The notes under the pieces were generated by a model. That model was given only the letters and a program-made list of their open reading frames with translations, was not told the DNA's origin and searched no databases. Source: Corallococcus sp. EGB (lineage in GTDB: Bacteria > Myxococcota > Myxococcia > Myxococcales > Myxococcaceae). From it: 64,000 nt of DNA. The stretch covers positions 6,607,356 through 6,671,355 of the forward strand of contig NZ_CP079946.1 in assembly GCF_019968905.1 (NCBI RefSeq). Direction: 5' to 3'. The translations under genes and the position numbers were made by a program. Of this stretch, positions 46,729 to 52,657 are shown piece by piece; the stretch's first letter is position 1, and every line of letters starts with the position of its first letter.

Positions 46729-47196
46729 CTACGAAGCGTCTTCGGGGGCTTCGGATTCCGAAGCCTCGTCCGAGCTCTCCAGGGCCGCGGCGGCGAGCAT
46801 GCGCGCACGGCGGCTCAAGGGGTCCTTGTCGTCGGGGTCCAGCGACACGGCATGCTGGAAGTCACGAGCCGCTTCCGTCGTCCGGCCCTGGCGCAGGAAC
46901 GCCTCGCCGCGGTTGACGAAAGGGGTGATGTCGGAGGGGTCCAGCTCGATGGCGCGGTTGAAGCACGCGACCGCGGAGTCCAGATCCTCCAGCGCCAGGT
47001 GGCAGGCGCCAAGGGCGGTCTGGAAGTAGGCCTCGGAGGAATCCATCGAGGCCAGCGTGTCGAAGATGGCCAGCGACTCGTTGAAGCGGCCATCCTGGAA
47101 GAGGTTGAAGCCCTCGGTGGCCCGCTCGAGCATCTCCGGGCCAGAGAGCGGCCGGGAGTTGTCATTCGACACCGGAGCCTTGGATTCGGTCGTCAT
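46729..47196 (-). CDS. SycD/LcrH-like TPR protein, likely T3SS chaperone
   Basis: This 155-aa all-helical protein has three TPR-type repeats (GFNLFQDGRFNESLAIFDTL, AYFQTALGACHLALEDLDSA, PFVNRGEAFLRQGRTTEAAR) and an acidic C-terminus. Size and repeats match class II T3SS chaperones (SycD/LcrH/CesD type), which bind translocators or other secreted subunits. It lies directly before sctV, the probable docking site for chaperone-substrate complexes. GAGGGA precedes the ATG. The frame runs on upstream through the needle-gene promoter but without a ribosome site. The client is unknown, and the needle-like genes lie divergently just upstream. Confidence 0.78.
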   Translation of the reverse strand: MTTESKAPVSNDNSRPLSGPEMLERATEGFNLFQDGRFNESLAIFDTLASMDSSEAYFQTALGACHLALEDLDSAVACFNRAIELDPSDITPFVNRGEAFLRQGRTTEAARDFQHAVSLDPDDKDPLSRRARMLAAAALESSDEASESEAPEDAS

Positions 47197-47378
47197 CAGC
47201 GCGGGTCCCTCAGAGGGAGGACATGAAGTCGTACGCCCGAAGCCCCATCCCGAGGGACTGGAGGATGCCGGGCGCGGGCACTTTAATCTGTTATCGGCAC
47301 AACCTCCAAAGAGGGTGCGTCCGCCCTCGCCCCCCGGTCCCGCTTTCCGAACGGGAAAAATGATCGGAAAATGGGGAC

Positions 47379-47409
47379 GCAACTTCGAGCCCCTGATCCA
47401 CCATAATCC
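47379..47409 (+). promoter_or_regulatory. Promoter of needle-like gene copy 1
   Basis: GCAACTTC and CATAATCC are separated so that AACT and ATAAT lie 18 bases apart. ATAAT matches a sigma-70-type -10 core, while the -35 part is non-canonical, suggesting an activator or alternative sigma factor. The same arrangement (17 bases) occurs before copies 2-4 and before the 124-aa gene at 50151-50525. Confidence 0.6.
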
Positions 47410-47461
47410 CTTTGTAAGCAGCTTCGCGGTACCCACCCGCTTCCAACCTTCGGAGTCCCCC

Positions 47462-47686
47462 ATGAACGCTGACGTCGCCGGCTCTGCAGTTCGCTCCGCT
47501 TTCAACACCAGCCAGGGTCTGAACGAGACCGAGTCCGCCACCCTTCAGGGCCTCAAGGGCGATGACCTGGTCCGCGCCCGCGCCCAGCTGATGCTCCAGA
47601 AGCAGCAGGAGGCCGCTGCCTTCGCTTCCAACATCATGAAGAAGCTGAGCGACATCGCCATGTCGATCATCGGCAACATGAAGTAA
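47462..47686 (+). CDS. T3SS needle-subunit-like protein, copy 1 (variant A)
   Basis: This 74-aa helical protein has no Cys, Pro or signal peptide. Its last 19 residues (S56 to K74) align without gaps to the end of MxiH/PrgI-type needle subunits: S56-N57, K60, D64, I69-I70, N72 and a basic last residue all match in register. That C-terminal helix lines the needle interior in known systems. The length (needles are about 80 aa) and the site inside a T3SS locus agree. Variant A has Gln29 and Met73 and is identical to copy 4. GGAG lies about six bases before the ATG. An inner-rod (SctI-like) subunit is the main alternative. Confidence 0.75.
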   Translation: MNADVAGSAVRSAFNTSQGLNETESATLQGLKGDDLVRARAQLMLQKQQEAAAFASNIMKKLSDIAMSIIGNMK

Positions 47687-47709
47687 TTCGCCGCAGTCCT
47701 GGGCGTACG

Positions 47710-47750
47710 AGAGCCGGCCCTCCTTCACGGGAGGCCGGCTCTTCGCTTTT
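47710..47750 (+). terminator. Terminator of needle copy 1
   Basis: AGAGCCGG pairs with CCGGCTCT and CCTCC with GGAGG past one bulged base, followed by TTCGCTTTT. This is a strong intrinsic terminator 23 bases after the stop. Confidence 0.85.
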
Positions 47751-47818
47751 GGCGGCCATGATGGCCCGAGGACGGCTCCTCCGTCGCGGGCGGGGAAAAT
47801 CCGAAAGAAAAAGCCGGA

Positions 47819-47849
47819 GGAAACTCCCAGGCCCTGCCTCGGATAATCC
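47819..47849 (+). promoter_or_regulatory. Promoter of needle-like gene copy 2
   Basis: GGAAACTCC and GGATAATCC with exactly 17 bases between AACT and ATAAT. The 53-base leader to the ATG is almost identical in all four copies (for example TTTGTAAGCAGCTTCGCGGT). Confidence 0.6.
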
Positions 47850-47902
47850 TCTTTGTAAGCAGCTTCGCGGTACCCACCCGCTTCCAACCTTCGGAGTCTC
47901 CC

Positions 47903-48127
47903 ATGAACGCTGACGTCGCCGGCTCTGCAGTCCGCTCCGCTTTCAACACCAGCCAGGGTCTGAACGAGACCGAGTCCGCCACCCTCAAGGGCCTCAAGGG
48001 CGATGACCTGGTCCGCGCCCGCGCCCAGCTGATGCTCCAGAAGCAGCAGGAGGCCGCTGCCTTCGCCTCCAACATCATGAAGAAGCTGAGCGACATCGCC
48101 ATGTCGATCATCGGCAACACCAAGTAA
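47903..48127 (+). CDS. T3SS needle-subunit-like protein, copy 2 (variant B)
   Basis: This 74-aa protein differs from copy 1 only at residues 29 (Lys for Gln) and 73 (Thr for Met) and is identical to copy 3. Residue 73 is the penultimate position, next to the needle-conserved I-I-x-N motif, so the change may alter subunit packing or lumen chemistry if the needle assignment is right. Codon-level differences from copy 1 are about six bases in 225, which points to recent duplication or ongoing gene conversion. It has its own promoter, ribosome site and terminator. Confidence 0.75.
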   Translation: MNADVAGSAVRSAFNTSQGLNETESATLKGLKGDDLVRARAQLMLQKQQEAAAFASNIMKKLSDIAMSIIGNTK

Positions 48128-48151
48128 TTCCGCCGCTTTTCCGGGCGTACG

Positions 48152-48193
48152 AGAGCCGGTCCTCCTTCGCGGGAGGCCGGCTCTTCGCTTTTG
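48152..48193 (+). terminator. Terminator of needle copy 2
   Basis: AGAGCCGG / CCGGCTCT stem with an inner CCTCC / GGAGG pairing, followed by TTCGCTTTT. It lies 24 bases after the stop. Confidence 0.85.
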
Positions 48194-48254
48194 ATCGGCC
48201 TTCGCAAGTCCCCCTCTGGATCCCCAGAGAAAATTCGGGAGAAAATAGGGGGGA

Positions 48255-48285
48255 GGAAACTCTCAGGCCCTGCCCCGGATAATCC
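48255..48285 (+). promoter_or_regulatory. Promoter of needle-like gene copy 3
   Basis: GGAAACTCT and GGATAATCC with 17 bases between AACT and ATAAT. The sequence upstream of this core differs from the other copies, so the conserved part is limited to the promoter and leader. Confidence 0.6.
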
Positions 48286-48337
48286 TCTTTGTAAGCAGCT
48301 TCGCGGTACTCACCCGCTTCAACCCTCGGAGTCTCCC

Positions 48338-48562
48338 ATGAACGCTGACGTCGCCGGCTCTGCAGTCCGCTCCGCTTTCAACACCAGCCAGGGTCTGAAC
48401 GAGACCGAGTCCGCCACCCTCAAGGGCCTCAAGGGCGATGACCTGGTCCGCGCCCGCGCCCAGCTGATGCTCCAGAAGCAGCAGGAGGCCGCTGCCTTCG
48501 CTTCCAACATCATGAAGAAGCTGAGCGACATCGCCATGTCGATCATCGGCAACACCAAGTAA
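48338..48562 (+). CDS. T3SS needle-subunit-like protein, copy 3 (variant B)
   Basis: This 74-aa protein is identical to copy 2 (Lys29, Thr73). The ATG follows the same GGAGTCTCCC leader end as its neighbours. A longer in-frame reading from 48191 would start inside the copy 2 terminator and is rejected. Having two identical copies of each variant suggests dosage as well as diversity; a helical needle needs on the order of a hundred subunits, though that number is family knowledge and not read from this sequence. Confidence 0.75.
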   Translation: MNADVAGSAVRSAFNTSQGLNETESATLKGLKGDDLVRARAQLMLQKQQEAAAFASNIMKKLSDIAMSIIGNTK

Positions 48563-48586
48563 TTCCGCTGCTTTTCCGGGCGTACA

Positions 48587-48628
48587 AGAGCCGGTCCTCC
48601 TTCGCGGGAGGCCGGCTCTTCGCTTTTT
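48587..48628 (+). terminator. Terminator of needle copy 3
   Basis: The same AGAGCCGG / CCGGCTCT hairpin with inner CCTCC / GGAGG, followed by TTCGCTTTTT. It lies 24 bases after the stop. Confidence 0.85.
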
Positions 48629-48695
48629 GGTGGCCATGGCGGCCCGAGGACGGCTCCTCCGTCGCGGGCGGGGAAATCCGAAAGAAAAAGCCGGA

Positions 48696-48726
48696 GGAAA
48701 CTCCCAGGCCCTGCCCCGGATAATCC
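48696..48726 (+). promoter_or_regulatory. Promoter of needle-like gene copy 4
   Basis: GGAAACTCC and GGATAATCC with 17 bases between AACT and ATAAT, in a block nearly identical to that before copy 2. Confidence 0.6.
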
Positions 48727-48778
48727 CTTTGTAAGCAGCTTCGCGGTACCCACCCGCTTCCAACCTTCGGAGTCCCCC

Positions 48779-49003
48779 ATGAACGCTGACGTCGCCGGCT
48801 CTGCAGTCCGCTCCGCCTTCAACACCAGCCAGGGTCTGAACGAGACCGAGTCCGCCACCCTTCAGGGCCTCAAGGGCGATGACCTGGTCCGCGCCCGCGC
48901 CCAGCTGATGCTCCAGAAGCAGCAGGAGGCCGCTGCCTTCGCCTCCAACATCATGAAGAAGCTGAGCGACATCGCCATGTCGATCATCGGCAACATGAAG
49001 TAA
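48779..49003 (+). CDS. T3SS needle-subunit-like protein, copy 4 (variant A)
   Basis: This 74-aa protein is identical to copy 1 (Gln29, Met73), so the array reads A-B-B-A. At the DNA level it shares features with both variants, for example the third-position choices of copy 2 in the first third, which fits gene conversion between copies. The downstream terminator has a slightly different loop (CTATGC). It ends the array; the next gene is on the minus strand. Confidence 0.75.
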   Translation: MNADVAGSAVRSAFNTSQGLNETESATLQGLKGDDLVRARAQLMLQKQQEAAAFASNIMKKLSDIAMSIIGNMK

Positions 49004-49026
49004 TTCGCCGCGGTCCTGGGCGTACG

Positions 49027-49069
49027 AGAGCCGGCCCTCCCTATGCGGGAGGCCGGCTCTTCGCTTTTG
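49027..49069 (+). terminator. Terminator of needle copy 4
   Basis: AGAGCCGG / CCGGCTCT stem with inner CCTCC / GGAGG, followed by TTCGCTTTT. It lies 23 bases after the stop. Confidence 0.85.
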
Positions 49070-49144
49070 CGGCGACGCCGCCCGCGTCTCCGGGCGGGGG
49101 CGGCGGGTACCGCCCCTCGCAGACAGCCGTCTCCCTGGGTGGAC

Positions 49145-49936
49145 TCAGGGGCTCGGCAGCTGGGCGTTCAGTTCAATCTGGTGCCGGCTGATGAGGACGG
49201 ACTCGAAGTCCGCGGTCACGGAGTTGGCGTACTGGCCGGTGTCCCGGATGCGCACCTGCATCGGACGGGGCGCCTTCCCGGCCTGCACGTAGCGAGCGGA
49301 AAAGGTGTAGCGGCCCACGGGTACGTCCGTCACGGCATCCCCGTCCGGGGTGCGCACCAGCTTCTGGGTGAGGGGCTGGCCGGTGCTGCCGTCCACCAGC
49401 GGCCCGCTGGGGGTCAGCGTCAGCTCGATGTCCTCGTTGGTAATGGGCGAGCTCGGGTCCGCTGGGTCCGTGAACTGATCCACGTACACCACCACCAGGC
49501 CCCCGTAGTTGCCCTGGTCATCCGGGCGCTTGCCCGTGAGCTTCCAGGCGAAGTTGCGCACCGCGCCTTCGTTTCCGGCGAAGACGTTGTCGTCGCTCGG
49601 ATCCAGGTCGAAGGTGTAGTCCTTCCCGTTGTACTGCCGCTTCACGACGGCGCTGGCGTGCCAGGTGCCAATCGGGCGGCTGACGTCCATGCGGTACGTC
49701 CCATCGGAACCCGACGTCGCCTGGACATTGGAGTCATAGAACTGGGTGTTGTCCGCGGTGATGATCGCCCCCGCGAGCGGCTGTCCCCGGGTGTCCACCA
49801 CCTTGCCGGACAGGGCGCCTCCCTGTTGGGTACCGCCCCCGTCCTCGTTGCCGCCGTTCTCCTTGCTGCTGCAGCCCCCGACGACGCCAAGCATCCCCAC
49901 CAGGCTCCAGGCCACTGCGTTTCGAGTCCAGCGCAT
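49145..49936 (-). CDS. Lipoprotein with carboxypeptidase-regulatory-like domain
   Basis: This 263-aa protein has a lipoprotein signal (AVAWSLVGMLGVVGGCSS, acceptor Cys at residue 22), a Gly/Asn-rich spacer and a CarbopepD-reg-like beta-sandwich (SGKVVDTRGQPLAGAIITAD, later SGSDGTYRMDV). A second beta domain follows with LVVVYVDQFTDPADPSS. GGAGGA precedes the ATG; an earlier in-frame start lacks a ribosome site and would bury the signal. It sits between the needle array and the main T3SS operon on the minus strand. Whether it belongs to the secretion system or is a passenger is unclear. Confidence 0.83.
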   Translation of the reverse strand: MRWTRNAVAWSLVGMLGVVGGCSSKENGGNEDGGGTQQGGALSGKVVDTRGQPLAGAIITADNTQFYDSNVQATSGSDGTYRMDVSRPIGTWHASAVVKRQYNGKDYTFDLDPSDDNVFAGNEGAVRNFAWKLTGKRPDDQGNYGGLVVVYVDQFTDPADPSSPITNEDIELTLTPSGPLVDGSTGQPLTQKLVRTPDGDAVTDVPVGRYTFSARYVQAGKAPRPMQVRIRDTGQYANSVTADFESVLISRHQIELNAQLPSP

Positions 49937-50150
49937 CCGCGTCCTCCTTCGGTTTCCGCACCGTTCCGGCGTCAGTCCCTGAAGTGCCGGTCGCCCCGGG
50001 TCGGTTCTACCGGAGAATCCGGGGCATCCGTCCACCATTCAAGCCAGATGCCAGCGCTTGGCGGGCTGCCTGCCCCGCAAAGCACGACTGCCGCCCGCCA
50101 CCCCAGGGTGGACGGACGGCAGCGCGAACTCCAGCACATTCCGGGACGGC

Positions 50151-50525
50151 TCAGCCCCACATGTCCTGGATGAGCTCCTTGCGGCGGGACATCAGCTTCT
50201 TGAAGAAGTTGTCGTCGCGCATCTTCTCGAAGGCGGCGTTGGACTCGTTCTTCGCGGACAGCTCCTCCGCCTTCGCCTTGACCTCTTCAACGGTGGCGTT
50301 GGGGTTCTCCTTGAGGAACTGCGCCATCTCCTCGGAGGTCTTCTCCTTCACCTTGTCGACGCGGCCCTCGCCCAGGAAGCTCGTCTTGCCCTGGTCCTCG
50401 TTCATCTTGGACACGGACTGGTTGATGACGTCCTGGACGACCTTCTGCTTCTCGGCTTCCGTGTTGGTCGCCTGCTTGCGCTGGGCGCCGCTGCTCGCGC
50501 CGACACCACTCACTCCACCAGCCAT
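50151..50525 (-). CDS. Small helical hypothetical protein, co-regulated with the needle genes
   Basis: I do not recognise this 124-aa protein. It lacks Cys, a signal peptide and membrane helices. The N-terminus is Gly/Ser/Ala-rich (AGGVSGVGASSGAQ), like many T3SS secretion signals. The rest is charged helix with NPNATVEEVKAKAEEL and a basic end (FFKKLMSRRKELIQDMW). AAGGAG precedes the ATG. Its promoter carries the same AACT-17-ATAATCC core as the four needle genes. A secreted structural part, regulator or effector of the T3SS is inferred. Confidence 0.72.
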   Translation of the reverse strand: MAGGVSGVGASSGAQRKQATNTEAEKQKVVQDVINQSVSKMNEDQGKTSFLGEGRVDKVKEKTSEEMAQFLKENPNATVEEVKAKAEELSAKNESNAAFEKMRDDNFFKKLMSRRKELIQDMWG

Positions 50526-50562
50526 GGGGGAACTCCTTGGGAATGAAGTTGAATCTTGAAGG

Positions 50563-50592
50563 GATTATCCGCCGACGGAACGGGAAGTTGCG
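50563..50592 (-). promoter_or_regulatory. Needle-type promoter before the 124-aa gene
   Basis: On the minus strand GCAACTTC and GGATAATCC have 17 bases between AACT and ATAAT. This matches the needle promoters in both boxes and spacing, while the leader downstream differs, so the shared part is the promoter core only. Confidence 0.6.
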
Positions 50593-50646
50593 TGCCGGGG
50601 GGCGGGGGATGTCCCCGGAAGGAGGGCCCCCGCCGCGGGGAACCCA

Positions 50647-51234
50647 CTAGCCCTTGAGCTTGCCCAGGGCGGGGTTCTTCATCCAAGCCTTGAAGGACTC
50701 CAGGTCCTTCTGCGCGTCCTGCACGTCCGGAGGCTTGGCATTGGCGACCGCGGGCGGCGGCGGCACGTCGCCGGTGAGGGTGGCGCGCTTCTTGGCGGCG
50801 CTGGAGCTCTCGAAGGCGTCCTTCGCCTTCTGCTGGCCCGAGGCGGCCGGAGCAGCCGGGGCGGCGGCAGCGGCCGGAGCGGCGGCCGGGGTCTCGAAGC
50901 CGCGCGAAGCGAGGTACTCCTGCATCCACTCCACGGACTCGAGCAGCACGGCCGGCATGTCCTTCGCCAGCTGCGGGTTCTTCTCCGCCTCCTTCAGGTG
51001 GCGGTTGAAGGCCGTCTTCACGTCCTCGTAGAGGTTCAGGTTCATCTGCGCGCCTTCCCGCGTGTTGGCGAGCAGCTCGGACATCTTGCGCAGGACCGCC
51101 TGCAGGGTGCCGGTGGCGGTCTTCGCGGCCGCATCCAGACCCGCGACGAGGGCATCGCGCTTCTTGGTCACCGCTTCGGGGGCCGCCGGAGGCAGGGTGG
51201 CGGGGACTCGAGGATCAGGGTTCGGGGTCGACAT
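50647..51234 (-). CDS. Hypothetical protein of the T3SS locus
   Basis: I do not recognise this 195-aa protein. Residues about 1-20 are Pro-rich and disordered. About 22-112 are helical (KKRDALVAGLDAAAKTATGT, LLANTREGAQMNLNLYEDVK, LESVEWMQEYLASRGFE). An Ala/Pro linker (about 115-130) leads to a helical tail with FKAWMKNPALGKLKG. There is no Cys, signal peptide or membrane helix. It lies just downstream of a SycD-like chaperone gene, the usual place for a secreted client, but it lacks the hydrophobic helices of pore-forming translocators. A tip or other secreted protein is a guess. Confidence 0.7.
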   Translation of the reverse strand: MSTPNPDPRVPATLPPAAPEAVTKKRDALVAGLDAAAKTATGTLQAVLRKMSELLANTREGAQMNLNLYEDVKTAFNRHLKEAEKNPQLAKDMPAVLLESVEWMQEYLASRGFETPAAAPAAAAAPAAPAASGQQKAKDAFESSSAAKKRATLTGDVPPPPAVANAKPPDVQDAQKDLESFKAWMKNPALGKLKG

Positions 51235-51356
51235 TGCGCTGTCCTTGGGTGGGGAGAAAAGGATGACTGAAATACCCTAGCAGAAGATCCACGGCGCCAC
51301 GAAACGCCTGAAGCTCCTCAAGCCCCGGAAACCCCAGCTCCCTCGCCCCAGCGAAC

Positions 51357-51833
51357 TCAACGCCGGGTGAGCGCGCTGATCATCGCGCTGGCCTTGCGCA
51401 CCACCGGATCATCCACCGGGGTCATCGCCGCGGCGCGGCGAAGGTCCTCCAGCGCCTGCGTCTTCTGTCCGATGGCCAACTTCACCTCCGCGCGGCCCAC
51501 GTAGACCGCCGGATCCTGGGGCGCCAGCTTCGCCGCCACGTCGAAGGCGGCCAGCGCGCCCTGCCCGTTGCCCGCGGCCATCTCCACCACGCCCAGCGCC
51601 TTGGCGAAGTACACGTCCGTGGGGTTGATGGCGTACAGCCCCTGGAAGAGCGTACGCGCCTCCGCCAGCCGGCCCTGGTAGAAGAAGAAGTAGGCCGTCT
51701 TCGCGATGGTGTAGAGCTCGTCGTTGGAATAGCCACGCACCTCACGGAGCGTGGCCTTCCCCTCCGCCCAGCGCTGCAGGAGCGCGGTGAGTTTCGCCTC
51801 GTCCTGCGGATCCTCCGGGTCCAGCGCCGCCAT
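51357..51833 (-). CDS. SycD/LcrH-like TPR chaperone
   Basis: This 158-aa helical protein has three TPR-like repeats. The first, YTIAKTAYFFFYQGRLAEAR followed by TLFQGLYAINPTD, closely follows the SycD/LcrH pattern (YxxAxxxYxxGKYxxAxxxF, then LxxLDPxD). YFAKALGVVEMAAGNGQGAL and PAVYVGRAEVKLAIGQKTQA follow. Class II T3SS chaperones of this type hold translocators before secretion. The start lies three bases after the preceding gene stop. It is the last tightly linked gene of the operon before two spaced hypothetical genes. Confidence 0.83.
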   Translation of the reverse strand: MAALDPEDPQDEAKLTALLQRWAEGKATLREVRGYSNDELYTIAKTAYFFFYQGRLAEARTLFQGLYAINPTDVYFAKALGVVEMAAGNGQGALAAFDVAAKLAPQDPAVYVGRAEVKLAIGQKTQALEDLRRAAAMTPVDDPVVRKASAMISALTRR

Positions 51834-51836
51834 GCG

Positions 51837-52316
51837 TCAGTAGCCCTCGTCCTTCTGCTCTTCCCACATGCGGCGGATGATCTCCTGCGACTCCGCGCTC
51901 ACCTGGTCCACCAGCCCCAGCATGGCGGACTCGCGCTGCAGCAGGGCCTTGAGGCGCTCCAGGCGCTCTGGCGGGGCGTTCACCTTGGAGAGCCCGCGCT
52001 CCAGCATGCGGCGCTGTCCGTCATCACCGCGGCCGGCGACGCTGGCCAGGTGCGGCCGGTCACTGAAGCCCTCCAGGTCCGCGTCGTGCCCGCCCGGGTG
52101 CGGCGGCAGCGGCAGCCGGAGCTCCTCCGAGGAGTGCGCCGGCCCGATGAAGTCCAGCAACGCCGCGGAGGGCATTGACGGGTTCTTGATGTTGCCGGCC
52201 TTGCGCGCCTTCTTCGCCCGCTCGAGCTGCGCTGGATCCACCAGCCGCTCACGGACACTCCGGGGGCCGCCCCAGGGCCATGCGGTACTGGGGGGCTGAT
52301 TATTGATTCTGGCCAT
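51837..52316 (-). CDS. Hypothetical protein of the T3SS operon
   Basis: I do not recognise this 159-aa protein. The N-terminal half is Pro/Arg-rich and looks disordered (INNQPPSTAWPWGGPRSV). The C-terminal part is helical with LERLKALLQRESAMLGLVDQ and SAESQEIIRRMWEEQKDEGY. There is no signal peptide or membrane helix. It lies 46 bases after the FlhB-like gene and three bases before the SycD-like gene, so it is part of the operon. A cytoplasmic accessory or export chaperone is possible, but nothing proves it. Confidence 0.7.
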   Translation of the reverse strand: MARINNQPPSTAWPWGGPRSVRERLVDPAQLERAKKARKAGNIKNPSMPSAALLDFIGPAHSSEELRLPLPPHPGGHDADLEGFSDRPHLASVAGRGDDGQRRMLERGLSKVNAPPERLERLKALLQRESAMLGLVDQVSAESQEIIRRMWEEQKDEGY

Positions 52317-52362
52317 GGTGGACCGACTTCAATACAGGAGGGGGGCCCGCGTCCAGCCCCCT

Positions 52363-52647
52363 TCAGCGTCCGCCCGCCTGCTGCTCCCGCTGGAGCGCGT
52401 AGACGAAATTCAACACCTCCGCGACCGCGTCGTAGAGCTCCTCGGGGACCTCCTGGCCCACGTCCACCCGGTACAAGGCGTGCGCGAGGGACACGTTGCG
52501 CATCACCGGGATGCCGTACTGCTTGGCGATCTCCCGGATCTTCTCCGCCTTCAGGCGCATCCCCTTCGCCACCACGCGCGGGGCCCCGTCCGCCTTGTTG
52601 TCGTACTTGATGGCGATGGCGATGTCCGCCTCTTCGTCGCTGGCCAT
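52363..52647 (-). CDS. Stand-alone FlhB/SctU C-terminal-domain protein
   Basis: This 94-aa protein matches the cytoplasmic C-terminal domain of the neighbouring sctU over nearly its whole length: ADIAIAIKYDNKADGAPRVV, KGMRLKAEKIREIAKQYGIP, VMRNVSLAHALYRVDVGQEV and PEELYDAVAEVLNFVYALQ. It lacks the membrane part and the NPxH self-cleavage motif. Similar stand-alone FlhB C-terminal proteins (FlhX/FlhB2 type) are known in some flagellar systems, where they can stand in for the cleaved fragment. It starts ten bases after sctU and probably arose by partial duplication of it. Confidence 0.88.
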   Translation of the reverse strand: MASDEEADIAIAIKYDNKADGAPRVVAKGMRLKAEKIREIAKQYGIPVMRNVSLAHALYRVDVGQEVPEELYDAVAEVLNFVYALQREQQAGGR

Positions 52648-52657
52648 GGGCTCCTCC

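Larger units (their letters stand above)
47462..49069 (+). repeat. Tandem array of four needle-gene units
   Basis: Four units of promoter, 225-base gene and terminator repeat with start-to-start spacings of 441, 435 and 441 bases. The coding parts differ by only a few bases each. The blocks before copies 2 and 4 are nearly identical for about 150 bases, the block before copy 3 differs over about 65 bases, and copy 1 has a unique far upstream region. Confidence 0.95.

Noticed and set aside
47291..48858. Long minus-strand open frames across the needle array
   Set aside because: They are antisense to repeated coding units, repeat with them, lack ribosome sites and run through the promoters and terminators.
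47462..49069. CRISPR array
   Set aside because: The repeats are about 440 bases apart and contain a complete gene, promoter and terminator, not short repeats with spacers.
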